A DNA stretch of 64,000 nucleotides from Oerskovia paurometabola (lineage in GTDB: Bacteria; Actinomycetota; Actinomycetes; Actinomycetales; Cellulomonadaceae), in NCBI RefSeq assembly GCF_016907365.1, contig NZ_JAFBBV010000001.1:4216001-4280000 (forward strand). Reading direction: 5' to 3'. Position numbers and translations under genes: made by a program. Of this stretch, positions 9,100-16,961 are shown piece after piece. Below the pieces are notes generated by a model that did not search any database, had not been told where the DNA came from, and was given only the letters and a program-made list of their open reading frames with translations. The number at the start of each line of letters is the position of its first letter. Position 1 is the stretch's first letter.

Positions 9100-10049
9100 G
9101 AGGACCTCCTGGACGTCAGACGGAAGAAGAGGACGGACAGCACGGCCACGCCGACCGCGAGCAGCACCGACTGGGCCGCGGCGTACGGGTAGTTGGCCGA
9201 CTGGAGCGAGGCCTGCGCGGCCATGATCGGCGTGTAGCTCGCGTCGATCGCCCCGGTGCTCTGCTTGAGCACGAACGGCTCGTTGTAGAGCTGCGCGGAG
9301 CCGATGATCGAGAAGATCGTGGTGAGGAGGATCGCGGGCCGCACGAGCGGGATCTTGATGCTCCACGCGGTGCGCCACGGCGAGGCGCCGTCGAGCTTGG
9401 CGGCCTCGAGCACCTCGCCCGGGACCCCCTGGAGCGCGGCGTAGATGATGATCATGTTGTAGCCGGTCCAGCCCCACGTCACGACGTTCGCGACGGCCCA
9501 CAGGGCGAAGTCCTGGCTGAGGAAGTTGACGTCGATCCCGACCAGCCCGAGGAGCTGGTTGAACGGGTTGTTCGTGGGCGAGTAGAGGAACGACCACATG
9601 AGCGCCGAGACCACGGTCGGCACCGCGTAGGGCGCGAAGCTCGAGAGGCGGAAGAAGCCCTTGGCCCGCGCCGAGGCCGAGTCGATGAGGAGCGCGATCC
9701 CGAGCGCGAGGCCCAGCATCACGGGCACCTGCACGACGCCGAACAGGAGCACGCGGCCGATCGAGGTGATGAACGTCGAGTCGCCCAGCGCGTACGCGTA
9801 GTTGAACAGCGGGTCGAAGATCTCCTGCGTGCCGCCCAGCCCGAGCGCGTCGCGCTGGATGCGGAACATGCTCTTGTAGATCGCGAACAGGATGGGCGCG
9901 ACGTACATCCCGACGAACAGCACCACGAACGGACCGACGAACCAGATCGCGTACCGGCTGGTCCGGCTGCGCGGTCGCTTGGGCGGCGTGGTCGCCGCGC
10001 GCTTCGTCTCGACCGGCGGCGGTGCCGCCGACGTCAGGCTCGTGGTCAT
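9096..10049 (-). CDS. carbohydrate ABC transporter permease, MalF type
   Basis: 317 residues, partner of the MalG-type permease. First membrane segment YAIWFVGPFVVLFVGMYVAP; EAA motif EAAKLDGASPWRTAW. I chose the ATG at 10049, with tgaggaa upstream, because the in-frame ATG 15 codons earlier has no ribosome-binding site and lies in the hairpin-rich gap. Separated from the binding-protein gene by 144 bp that hold a long stem-loop. Confidence 0.92.
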   Translation of the reverse strand: MTTSLTSAAPPPVETKRAATTPPKRPRSRTSRYAIWFVGPFVVLFVGMYVAPILFAIYKSMFRIQRDALGLGGTQEIFDPLFNYAYALGDSTFITSIGRVLLFGVVQVPVMLGLALGIALLIDSASARAKGFFRLSSFAPYAVPTVVSALMWSFLYSPTNNPFNQLLGLVGIDVNFLSQDFALWAVANVVTWGWTGYNMIIIYAALQGVPGEVLEAAKLDGASPWRTAWSIKIPLVRPAILLTTIFSIIGSAQLYNEPFVLKQSTGAIDASYTPIMAAQASLQSANYPYAAAQSVLLAVGVAVLSVLFFRLTSRRSS

Positions 10050-10079
10050 GGTGGGTTCCTCAGGGGGATGCGTCGTGGT

Positions 10080-10139
10080 GCCCGACGACGTCACGCGCCC
10101 AGGTGCACCGGTGCTCGCAGGTGCGTGGCGTCGTCGGGC
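10080..10139 (-). terminator. stem-loop between binding protein and permease genes
   Basis: Inverted repeat with arms 10080-10090 (gcccgacgacg) and 10129-10139, extended inward by one T-G and five further pairs to 10096/10123. It sits inside an otherwise continuous transport operon. Such hairpins often cut or stabilise the transcript after the binding-protein gene so that this component is made in excess; that role is inferred here. Confidence 0.55.
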
Positions 10140-10193
10140 CTTGTGCTGCTCGTGCGCGGCGAGAACCGCGCGGGTGGTGCTGGGACCGTCAGG

Positions 10194-11501
10194 TCACTCG
10201 TTGACGGCGATGCCCTGCTGCGTGAGCTCGGAGACCGTGGCCTCGCGGGCGCCCGTGAGCGCGGTCGCGACGGTCGCGCCGCCCTCCTTGGCGTAGGCCT
10301 GCTTCATGCCCGTGCCGAGCGTGCCCACGAGGGTCGAGACGCCGGGGCCCCAGGCCCAGTCCTCGTTGACCTGGCCGGACGCGGTCTTGAACACGTCGCT
10401 GATGACCTGGCCGCCGAAGTACTCGTCGCCCGTGGCGAGGAGCTCGGACTCGAGGCCCGCGACCGACGCCGGGTAGACGCCGCCACCCTTGACGAGCTCG
10501 TCGACCGACGCGGGGTCGGTGCTGATCCAGTTGGCGACGGTCCAGGCCGCCTCCGGGTCGTCGCAGCCCTTGAGGACCGCGGACAGGCTGCCGCCCACGT
10601 TGCCGGTCTTGGCGTCGCCCGCCTCCCACTGCGGGAGCTCGGCCACGGCCCAGTCTCCCGACGAGGCCGCGGCGGAGTCCTTGAGGATGCCGGCGAACCA
10701 GGCGGCGCCGACGATCGTGGCGATCGAGCCGTCACCGAGGCCTGCGGCCCAGTCGTCGCTCCAGATGCTCGCGCCGATCACGTCGGCGTCGATGAGGCCC
10801 TGCCAGTAGTCGGCGACCTCGAGGTTGGCCGGGGAGTCGGGCGTGATGGACCACGCGTCGTCCTTGATCTCGTACCAGGGGGCGCCGGCCTGCCAGGCGA
10901 AGCCCGAGTAGTCGTAGTCCTCGTACGTGCCGGTCAGCTTGATGCCCGCGGCCTTGAGCTGCTCGCCCGCGGCCTGGTACTCGGCCCACGTGGTGGGGAC
11001 GGCGATGCCGTTCGCCTCGAACACGGTCTTGTTGTAGAAGAGCACCATGGGGCCCTGGTCCTGCGGGGCGCCGTAGGTCTTGCCGCCCACGTTGACGCCG
11101 GCCCAGCCCGCGGGGGCGTAGAGGTCCTTGTCCTTCGCCGCGAACTCGGTGACGTCCACGACGTTGCCCTCGGCGACGAAGCTGGGGAGCGTCTCGAAGC
11201 CGACCTGGGCGATGCACGGGGCGTTGCCCGCGGTGATCGAGTTGCGGATCTTGTCGTAGCCGCCCTTGTTGCCGGGCTCGATCTGCGTGTACTTGATCTT
11301 GATGTCGTCGTGCGTGTCGTTGAAGATCTTGGCCGACTCGTCGTAGCCCGCGGCCCAGGTCCAGACCTCGACCTCCTTGACCTTGCCGTCGCCGCCTGCC
11401 GAGCCACCGGACGTCGTGTCCGACGAGCAGGCGGTCAGGCCGCCCGCAGCGAGGGTGAGGATCGACGCGACCCCGACTGCCTTGACGATCGATGACTTCA
11501 T
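10194..11501 (-). CDS. extracellular sugar-binding lipoprotein of ABC transporter
   Basis: 435-residue solute-binding protein (SBP family 1 type). Signal sequence ends in the lipobox LTAC with the lipidated Cys25, then a Ser/Gly-rich linker and the two-lobed binding fold; KYTQIEPGNKGGYDKIRNSITAGNAPCIAQV and MVLFYNKTVFEANGIAVP are typical. Start ATG at 11501 has agaaggag upstream; the longer in-frame extension lacks a signal peptide. First gene of the five-gene operon. Ligand probably an O-glycan-derived disaccharide, inferred from GH101/GH35. Confidence 0.93.
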   Translation of the reverse strand: MKSSIVKAVGVASILTLAAGGLTACSSDTTSGGSAGGDGKVKEVEVWTWAAGYDESAKIFNDTHDDIKIKYTQIEPGNKGGYDKIRNSITAGNAPCIAQVGFETLPSFVAEGNVVDVTEFAAKDKDLYAPAGWAGVNVGGKTYGAPQDQGPMVLFYNKTVFEANGIAVPTTWAEYQAAGEQLKAAGIKLTGTYEDYDYSGFAWQAGAPWYEIKDDAWSITPDSPANLEVADYWQGLIDADVIGASIWSDDWAAGLGDGSIATIVGAAWFAGILKDSAAASSGDWAVAELPQWEAGDAKTGNVGGSLSAVLKGCDDPEAAWTVANWISTDPASVDELVKGGGVYPASVAGLESELLATGDEYFGGQVISDVFKTASGQVNEDWAWGPGVSTLVGTLGTGMKQAYAKEGGATVATALTGAREATVSELTQQGIAVNE

Positions 11502-11815
11502 GACTCTCCTTCTGACCACACTGTGCTGAGGATGGAGCGGCGACGGCGCCGCGGTCTGCGTGGAGCACACTCTGGCACACGTTGATATGGATCACAACCC
11601 ACTCATCACGGCGTGCCGCGAGGTGCGCAAAGCCGTCACTTTCGGCTGCATGTTCTGGCTGTTATGGTCAACACTGATAACAGAAGGATGACGACGACCC
11701 GGGCCGGAGAGGCTCGCGCTGTTGGCGTCCACTACGCTGCGGTGCACACCCGCGGCCCCGCACACCGAGGTGCCCGACGCTCCACGCCGAGCCCTCATCG
11801 CCCGAAGGAGAGCAC
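11502..11815. promoter_or_regulatory. divergent control region of the sugar locus
   Basis: 314-bp gap between the leftward transport operon and the rightward LacI gene. It holds the dyad ctgttat-(11 bp)-ataacag at 11659-11683 and a weaker one, gttg-(10 bp)-caac, at 11580-11597 (12 of 18 positions symmetric). The region is visibly richer in A and T than the coding DNA around it. No ORF seen. Confidence 0.65.
11659..11683. promoter_or_regulatory. probable LacI-family operator
   Basis: Perfect 7-bp arms ctgttat (11659-11665) and ataacag (11677-11683) around an 11-bp centre. Located between the divergent binding-protein and LacI genes, so it could control both. Binding by the adjacent LacI protein is inferred from position and symmetry. 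Confidence 0.55.
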
Positions 11816-12880
11816 GTGGAACGACCGTCACCGCCCACGCGGACGGAGCCGGCGCAGGGGAAGACCACGGCCGTTCCCGCCCGGGGCCGCGGCCCCGCGA
11901 TGGCCGACGTCGCCCGCGTCGCCGGCGTCTCCGCCCAGACCGTCTCCCGCGTCCTGTCGGGGCACCCCAACGTCAACGAGACGACCCGCGACCGGGTGCG
12001 CGCCGCCGTCGAGCAGACCGGGTACCGCCGCAACAGCCTCGCGCGCGCGCTCGTGACCGGGCGCAGCAAGACCATCGGCGTCATCACGCACGAGACCGAC
12101 TTCTACTCGGGCAGCGCCATGATGCTCGGCATGCAGCGCGCGGCCCGCGACGGCGGCTACTTCGTGAGCACCGCGAGCACCGCCTCGCTCTCCCCCGCCT
12201 CGATCGCCCAGGCCGTCGACCGCCTCCTCGACCAGGGCGTCGACGGGCTCGTCATCGCCGTCCCCGTGCGCGACGACGAGTCGCTCGGCGACCTCATCCA
12301 CGGCACCCCGACCGTCGTCGTGGACGGCATGCAGTCGTCGGCGACCGAGGTCGTCGCGGTCGACCAGGTCGCCGCGGGGCGCGTCGCGACCGAGCACCTC
12401 CTGGCGCTGGGCCACGAGACCGTGTGGCACCTCGCCGGACCCGCCTCGTGGAACGACGCCAACGGCCGCACCGCCGGGTGGCAGGCCGCGCTGCACGACG
12501 CCGGACGCACCGAGCCGCCCGTGCTCTACGGCGACTGGAGCCCCGAGTCCGGGTACCGCAACGGCCTGGTCCTGGGCCGTCTGCCCGAGGTCACCGCCGT
12601 GTTCGTCGCGAGCGACGAGATGGCGTTCGGGCTGATCCGGGGCCTGACGGAGATGGGCCGGCGAGTCCCCGAGGACGTGTCGGTCGTGGGCATGGACGAC
12701 ATCGCGCTCGCCGAGTACTGCTCGCCCCCGCTCACCACGGTGCGGCAGCCGTTCCACCTGACCGGCCGCCTCGCGGTCGAGCACGTGATCGCGCTCATCG
12801 CGGACCCGACGAGCGTGCACGAGCCCGAGGTCGTGCTGCCCGAGCTCGCGGTGCGCCTCAGCACGGCGCCGCCGCGCTGA
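11816..12880 (+). CDS. LacI family transcriptional regulator
   Basis: 354 residues. After a ~28-residue polar N-terminus comes the HTH: MADVARVAGVSAQTVSRVL, followed by the hinge (YRRNSLARALVTGRSKTIGV) and a periplasmic-binding-protein-like sensor domain ending in TTVRQPFHLTGRLAVE. GTG start at 11816 with gaaggag 6 bp upstream. Divergent from the O-glycan transport operon, so it most likely represses it and is relieved by an imported sugar. The long N-terminal tail is unusual for LacI proteins; an internal start at the MADVARV methionine is possible but has no clear RBS. Confidence 0.92.
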   Translation: MERPSPPTRTEPAQGKTTAVPARGRGPAMADVARVAGVSAQTVSRVLSGHPNVNETTRDRVRAAVEQTGYRRNSLARALVTGRSKTIGVITHETDFYSGSAMMLGMQRAARDGGYFVSTASTASLSPASIAQAVDRLLDQGVDGLVIAVPVRDDESLGDLIHGTPTVVVDGMQSSATEVVAVDQVAAGRVATEHLLALGHETVWHLAGPASWNDANGRTAGWQAALHDAGRTEPPVLYGDWSPESGYRNGLVLGRLPEVTAVFVASDEMAFGLIRGLTEMGRRVPEDVSVVGMDDIALAEYCSPPLTTVRQPFHLTGRLAVEHVIALIADPTSVHEPEVVLPELAVRLSTAPPR

Positions 12881-13020
12881 GCCTCGCGGGCACGGAGCAG
12901 GCCCGGCCGACCGAGCGCAGATGGAGAGCACAGCCTGCCATGCCCCCTGTCCGAGACAACATCCTCAGCCTCGCCGCGTGAGGTGGAGGTTGCTGCTGGC
13001 GCCGGCACGCCTGCTCTCCC

Positions 13021-14034
13021 CTACCCTGTTTCACCGTCGTCTTCGTCCTCTTCCTCACGTGCAACGTCATCGTCATCGTCCGCACCTCTGGTCGGCAGCA
13101 CGGCGGCGTCGATCTGCGCTAGCCACGCGTTGAGCTGTGCGACCGCCTCGTCGAGCCCGATATCGATCTGCACGTCGGCCGCGGCGCGTTCGAAGTCGGT
13201 CGGCCAATGCGGGTGGGCGACCACGACGCATGGCCACGTACGCTCAGCTCGACCAAGAGCCTGGGCATCGCGCGCACGCACGTCGAAGACGTCCATGACG
13301 GCTGCACGAACGCCAGCCAGGTTCTCACCGATTTCGGCGAGGTCGCGAAGCAGCAGCAGGTCGACGAGGTCGCGCGCCCGGTCGTTGGTCGCAGCCGGCG
13401 GGTCGTGGGGGTCGGTGCAGGCGTGAATTTTCTGCGCGACCTGATAGCGCATCGCGATGCCCACCATCACAACGGGGCCCGGCAGCCCGAGGCCTGCCAG
13501 CGTAGGCGGTGCGAACGGTTCAGGCGCGGCTCCAGCGCCCCCTTCATCTGGCGCGATCTCGACCTGGACCCTTCGCCACGTCTTGCCTCTGAGCTCGACG
13601 ACGACGTCGAAGCGACGCGGTTTGATGACGCGAGTAGGGATCTGGATGACCTCGACGGCGTCTCGCCGTAGCGTCAGCGGGCCCCAGGGCTCGGCGAGCT
13701 CGTCATCGAGCTTGACGAGGAAGTCGTCGATGTCACCGCGGATGAGCCCGTCCACGTCCTTCGTCGCACGCGTGGGCGCACTGGGGAGCCGGTGTTGCAG
13801 CAGGGTTCCACCCTTGAGCAGGAAGTGCGGCTGACCGGTGGCGTCGAGCGCTCGCTGCAGTGCAGCGATGACAATCGTGGACGCAACGAGCCATGCCAAG
13901 CGTCCGCCGCGGCTGCCCAAGCGTCTCTCGGCTTGCTGGAGCCAAGAGTTGAGCATGGCGACCGACGCCGGTTCCTTGGTCTTCTCGGGCAGGTCGGCCA
14001 GGCCAAGGGGCACATCAGCGTGCGGGGGTGTCAC
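13021..14034 (-). CDS. abiEii: AbiEii/AbiGii-type nucleotidyltransferase toxin
   Basis: 337 residues, toxin of a type IV toxin-antitoxin phage-defence pair. Contains the nucleotidyltransferase core: FLLKGGTLLQHRL (Gly75-Gly76) then RATKDVDGL with Asp93 and Asp95 as metal ligands, followed by DVVVELRG and QKIHACTDP as later motifs. Family members transfer nucleotides to tRNA or other targets and cause growth arrest (family knowledge). Ends in a strongly acidic tail (ADDDDD, EEEDEDD) that is unusual. GTG start at 14034 overlaps the antitoxin gene by 20 bp, the normal AbiE order. Confidence 0.85.
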   Translation of the reverse strand: MTPPHADVPLGLADLPEKTKEPASVAMLNSWLQQAERRLGSRGGRLAWLVASTIVIAALQRALDATGQPHFLLKGGTLLQHRLPSAPTRATKDVDGLIRGDIDDFLVKLDDELAEPWGPLTLRRDAVEVIQIPTRVIKPRRFDVVVELRGKTWRRVQVEIAPDEGGAGAAPEPFAPPTLAGLGLPGPVVMVGIAMRYQVAQKIHACTDPHDPPAATNDRARDLVDLLLLRDLAEIGENLAGVRAAVMDVFDVRARDAQALGRAERTWPCVVVAHPHWPTDFERAAADVQIDIGLDEAVAQLNAWLAQIDAAVLPTRGADDDDDVAREEEDEDDGETG

Positions 14035-14581
14035 GGTTCGTCAACTTCCTCTGCAGGGCGGCGCTCTCGCTCGCGGTGATGCGCCCGGTCTCACGAGCCG
14101 TCGTGAGGGCCTGGCGGAGAAGATAGGTCGGGGTGCCGGTCTCGATGCACTGCGCGATCGCGGTCGCGGGTTTCACTGTCGGGATCTGTTCGAACCACCC
14201 GATATGGCGGGGATCGAGGTCTTGGTGGTGGACCTCGATCCCGTTGGCGCCGGCACGGCGGATTCGGTGGCGTCGGGGAACGGTGACGTGGATCCGGTCG
14301 GGGTTGACGTCGCCGAGCCCGTAGAGAGCCAGGGCGGTCTCGTGGGACAGAGCGGCCTCGTCGACACCGGTCCACAGCACTGCCAGGTGAAGATCGTCGT
14401 ACTCACTGACGGGGACGACGTTCACGCGGTAGACGCCGTGAGCGACCTTCTCCAGGTAGCCGCGCGCGACGAGCTGCTTGAGTGCGTGCGGACTGTGACC
14501 TTCACGCAGGGCGTCGGCGCGGCGGATGAACCCGTGGCGGTCGAAGGCCTCTTCGAGCAGGCGGTCGCGGGTGTGCGGCAT
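14015..14581 (-). CDS. abiEi: AbiEi antitoxin, transcriptional autorepressor
   Basis: 188 residues. N-terminal winged helix (HGFIRRADALREGHSPHALKQLVARGYLEKVAHGVYRV) typical of the AbiEi_4 domain, then a C-terminal antitoxin domain (LSHETALALYGLGDVNPDRIHVTVPRRHRIRR). In studied AbiE systems the antitoxin binds inverted repeats in its promoter and represses both genes without touching the toxin. Here a matching inverted repeat begins exactly at the start codon. First gene of the pair. Confidence 0.88.
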   Translation of the reverse strand: MPHTRDRLLEEAFDRHGFIRRADALREGHSPHALKQLVARGYLEKVAHGVYRVNVVPVSEYDDLHLAVLWTGVDEAALSHETALALYGLGDVNPDRIHVTVPRRHRIRRAGANGIEVHHQDLDPRHIGWFEQIPTVKPATAIAQCIETGTPTYLLRQALTTARETGRITASESAALQRKLTNRDTPAR

Positions 14582-14616
14582 GTCAAAAGGGTACCGCTAG
14601 TGGCACCCTTTTGACA
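14581..14616. promoter_or_regulatory. AbiEi operator inverted repeat
   Basis: Arms tgtcaaaagggt (14581-14592) and acccttttgaca (14605-14616) are perfectly complementary; extending by three bases each adds one mismatch, giving 15-bp arms around 6 bp. It overlaps the first base of the abiEi start codon, so a bound repressor would block the promoter or initiation. Size and place match operators known for AbiE systems. Confidence 0.75.
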
Positions 14617-14933
14617 TTGCTTGGCAGCGAGGGGTCTTGGTCAGGGATCAGAGGAAGAGCGCCCTCGACCTGCCCCGGACGCGCCGGAGGCGGCCCGTCG
14701 CGTGAGCACCCCCCTGCAGGGCTCACGCCACGGGCCGCCTCCGACCCTCACGCCCGTCACGACCCCCATCGACGACCGAGCGTTCACCTGAGCAGAGGGG
14801 GGTGGCACCCGTTTGATACATGCTGTCGACGTGACCCCCGTCACATTCTGACATCGAGTGTCACCGGCCGCAGCAGGACGGCCCGCCCGGGGCGCCACGA
14901 GCACCCCGCACGAGCCGTCCGTCCGCGCACCCG
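14617..14933. other. gap right of AbiE with a second half-operator and a large hairpin
   Basis: 317 bp without a gene. At 14802-14816 gtggcacccgtttga nearly repeats the right arm of the AbiEi operator (gtggcacccttttga). Between them a hairpin spans 14685-14743: 14-bp outer stem, one C-C mismatch, 8-bp inner stem, 13-nt loop; it may stop transcription of the DyP operon coming from the right or of AbiE readthrough. Short dyads gtgac/gtcac lie near 14830-14865. Confidence 0.55.
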
Positions 14934-16226
14934 TCAGCCCAGCAGCGCCTGCCCCAGGAACTCGCCCTCGGCGCACCCCGGCGGCACCGCGAACACCGCC
15001 GACCCGATGGGCGTGGTCCACTCGTTGAGCAGGTCCACCTCGTCGAGCCGACGCTGGACCGGCACGAACTGGCGGTCGACGTCGGCCTGGAACGTCACGA
15101 ACACCAGGCCCGAGCTGCTGAGCGCGCCCGGGTCGGCCGCGACGTCCGGAGCGTCGTCGTAGCTGTACGCGCGGCGGAGGAAACGCTCGGTCGGGTCGTC
15201 GGTCCGGGCCCGCCGCACGTGCGCGGCCGGCCCGATCACGGTCAGCCCGTGCGGCCCGACCGCGTCGAGGTCCGGCTCGTCGAGCTCGCGGACGCCCGTG
15301 AGCGGAGCCCCGTCCACGAGGCGGCGCCCCATGACGGCCTCGCGCGTGGGACGGTCGACCTCGTCCCACGTGTCGAGCTCCATGCGGATGCGCCGCACGA
15401 CCATCGACGTGCCGCCCGCGAGCCACCCGTCCGTGCCGTCCGACCACACGAGCGGGGCGTCCGCGACCGGGTCCACGTTCCGTGTCCCGTCGATCTGCCC
15501 CATGAGGTTGCGCATGGTCCGCCCCGCGGGCTCGCTCCCGACCGACCGCCGGAAACCCCTCTGCAACCAGCGCACCGACGCGAAGTCGCGCGCCTCGCGC
15601 AGCAGCATCCGGACCGTGTGGGAGACCGTCACCTCGTCGTCGGCGCAGACCTGGAGCACCAGGTCGCCGTCGTTCCAGCGGTCCTCGAGCCGGTCCACGC
15701 CGAACGCGGGCAGGGGGCGGAGCCACGACGGGCGCCGGTCGTCGAGCCCCGCGGCCGTGAAGACCGCAGGCCCGTAGCCGACCGTGACGGTGAGGCGCGC
15801 GGGCACCTCGGCGAGCTCGGGCTCGGTGTCGGTCAGACCGGGCCGTCCCTGCGTGAGGCGCGCGACGTCGTCGGTCCAGATCCGCATGAGCCGCACCAGC
15901 GCGTCCCGGTCCGTACCGGGTGCGAGCGTCAGCGCGACGAGCGTCAGGTACGCCTGAGGAGGTGTCTCGACGCCCGCCTGCCGCAGGCCGTGGAACGGGA
16001 CGCGCGCGTCGCCGTGCAGCGAGGTCTCCCCCGTGCCCGACGACGCCGCTCCCGTCGCGGGAGCCGTGGCCCTCCCGGCCCACGCACCTCCCGCACCGGC
16101 GACCGCGACCGCCCCGGCGGCGGCCCCGCCGACCAGGAACGCACGCCGCGAGACCCTGGCCTGCGGGACCGGGGAGGTCCTGCCATCCGGACTAGCGGGG
16201 CCGGGCCCGGGGCCGACGTCAGCCAT
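14934..16226 (-). CDS. Tat-exported DyP-type haem peroxidase (EfeB-like)
   Basis: 430 residues. A twin-arginine signal (VSRRAFLVGGAAAGAVAVAGAGGAWA) directs folded export. The ferredoxin-like DyP fold shows the GQIDGTRN motif, where Asp is the distal catalytic residue, and GPAAHVRRARTDD, whose His is the likely proximal haem ligand. EfeB-type DyPs act outside the membrane, some linked to iron or haem use, others to oxidation of aromatic compounds. Here EfeU/EfeO are absent; instead it overlaps PCu(A)C by 8 bp, in a copper-protein group, so a copper-linked or oxidative-stress role is as likely. Last gene of its run. Confidence 0.93.
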   Translation of the reverse strand: MADVGPGPGPASPDGRTSPVPQARVSRRAFLVGGAAAGAVAVAGAGGAWAGRATAPATGAASSGTGETSLHGDARVPFHGLRQAGVETPPQAYLTLVALTLAPGTDRDALVRLMRIWTDDVARLTQGRPGLTDTEPELAEVPARLTVTVGYGPAVFTAAGLDDRRPSWLRPLPAFGVDRLEDRWNDGDLVLQVCADDEVTVSHTVRMLLREARDFASVRWLQRGFRRSVGSEPAGRTMRNLMGQIDGTRNVDPVADAPLVWSDGTDGWLAGGTSMVVRRIRMELDTWDEVDRPTREAVMGRRLVDGAPLTGVRELDEPDLDAVGPHGLTVIGPAAHVRRARTDDPTERFLRRAYSYDDAPDVAADPGALSSSGLVFVTFQADVDRQFVPVQRRLDEVDLLNEWTTPIGSAVFAVPPGCAEGEFLGQALLG

Positions 16227-16815
16227 CGTGACTCATGTCGTGATCCTCGCCGTGGCCCTCGTCGTAGCTCTCCTTGGCGCCCGCGAACGTGCGCGCCGGG
16301 GCGGTGACGACGAGCGTGGAACCGTCGCTCAGCTCGAGCGTGACCTCGTACTCGGCCCCGGCCTGGACCGGCGCGGACAGCTCCATGAGCATGAGGTGGT
16401 CGCCGCCGGGCTCGAGCGCGTGCTCGCCGCCCGCAGGGATCGTCAGGCCGCCCTCCTTCTGGCGCATGACCATGGCGCCCGAGGCGTCGGTCGCCATCTC
16501 GTGGAGCTCGACGGGAGACAGGTCGGACGTCGCGCCGACGACCGTGACGTCCTGGTCGCCGTCGTTGTGCAGGACGGCGAAGGCCGCGGTCATGCCCGAC
16601 TCGGCGGCCTTGATCCAGGGGTCGGTCGCGGTCAGCCGGTCGGCCGCGGTGCTCGACGCGGCGTCAGCCGACGCGCTCGGCGACGCCGTGCCCGAAGAGG
16701 TGCCGGACGAGGTTCCGGACGGGGTGCCCGAGCAGCCCGCGACCGCGAGGAGGGCGAGCGTCGTGACGGTCGCGCCGAGCAGGGTCGCGCGGCGGGTGGT
16801 GGTGCGTGCAGACAT
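16219..16815 (-). CDS. PCu(A)C-type periplasmic copper chaperone lipoprotein
   Basis: 198 residues. Lipoprotein signal ending LAVAGC, then a low-complexity Thr/Ser/Gly linker with SGTSSGTSSGT repeats, then the PCu(A)C beta-barrel. The Cu(I) site is visible as ELHEM...MVM and HLMLMEL (His/Met ligands). C-terminus is His/Asp-rich (DEGHGEDHDMSHDG), another possible metal site. Such chaperones deliver copper to cytochrome oxidase or other extracytoplasmic enzymes. The start ATG at 16815 is the only one giving a signal peptide. Overlaps the DyP gene downstream. Confidence 0.92.
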   Translation of the reverse strand: MSARTTTRRATLLGATVTTLALLAVAGCSGTPSGTSSGTSSGTASPSASADAASSTAADRLTATDPWIKAAESGMTAAFAVLHNDGDQDVTVVGATSDLSPVELHEMATDASGAMVMRQKEGGLTIPAGGEHALEPGGDHLMLMELSAPVQAGAEYEVTLELSDGSTLVVTAPARTFAGAKESYDEGHGEDHDMSHDG

Positions 16816-16868
16816 GGTGGGTCCTTCGGTCAGGGACCCGGCGTCGGGGCGCGCGGGAGCAGCCCGCG

Positions 16869-16910
16869 CCGCGGCGCCCCGAGATCCAGGCAGGACCAGG
16901 GGCGCCGCGG
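16869..16910 (-). terminator. hairpin between copC-like and PCu(A)C genes
   Basis: Perfect 12-bp arms ccgcggcgcccc (16869-16880) and 16899-16910 with an 18-nt loop, 52 bp past the stop of the CopC-like gene on the minus strand. Could be a terminator or partial attenuator in a co-directional group. Confidence 0.55.
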
Positions 16911-16961
16911 GGTCGCGGGGACGCCCGGGCGACTTCGTCGCCGGGAAAGAGGTGGGGAGGG

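Noticed and set aside
13021..14820. AbiE pair as part of a prophage or genomic island
   Set aside because: No integrase, att repeats or other phage genes seen on either side; only the pair and a half-operator copy.
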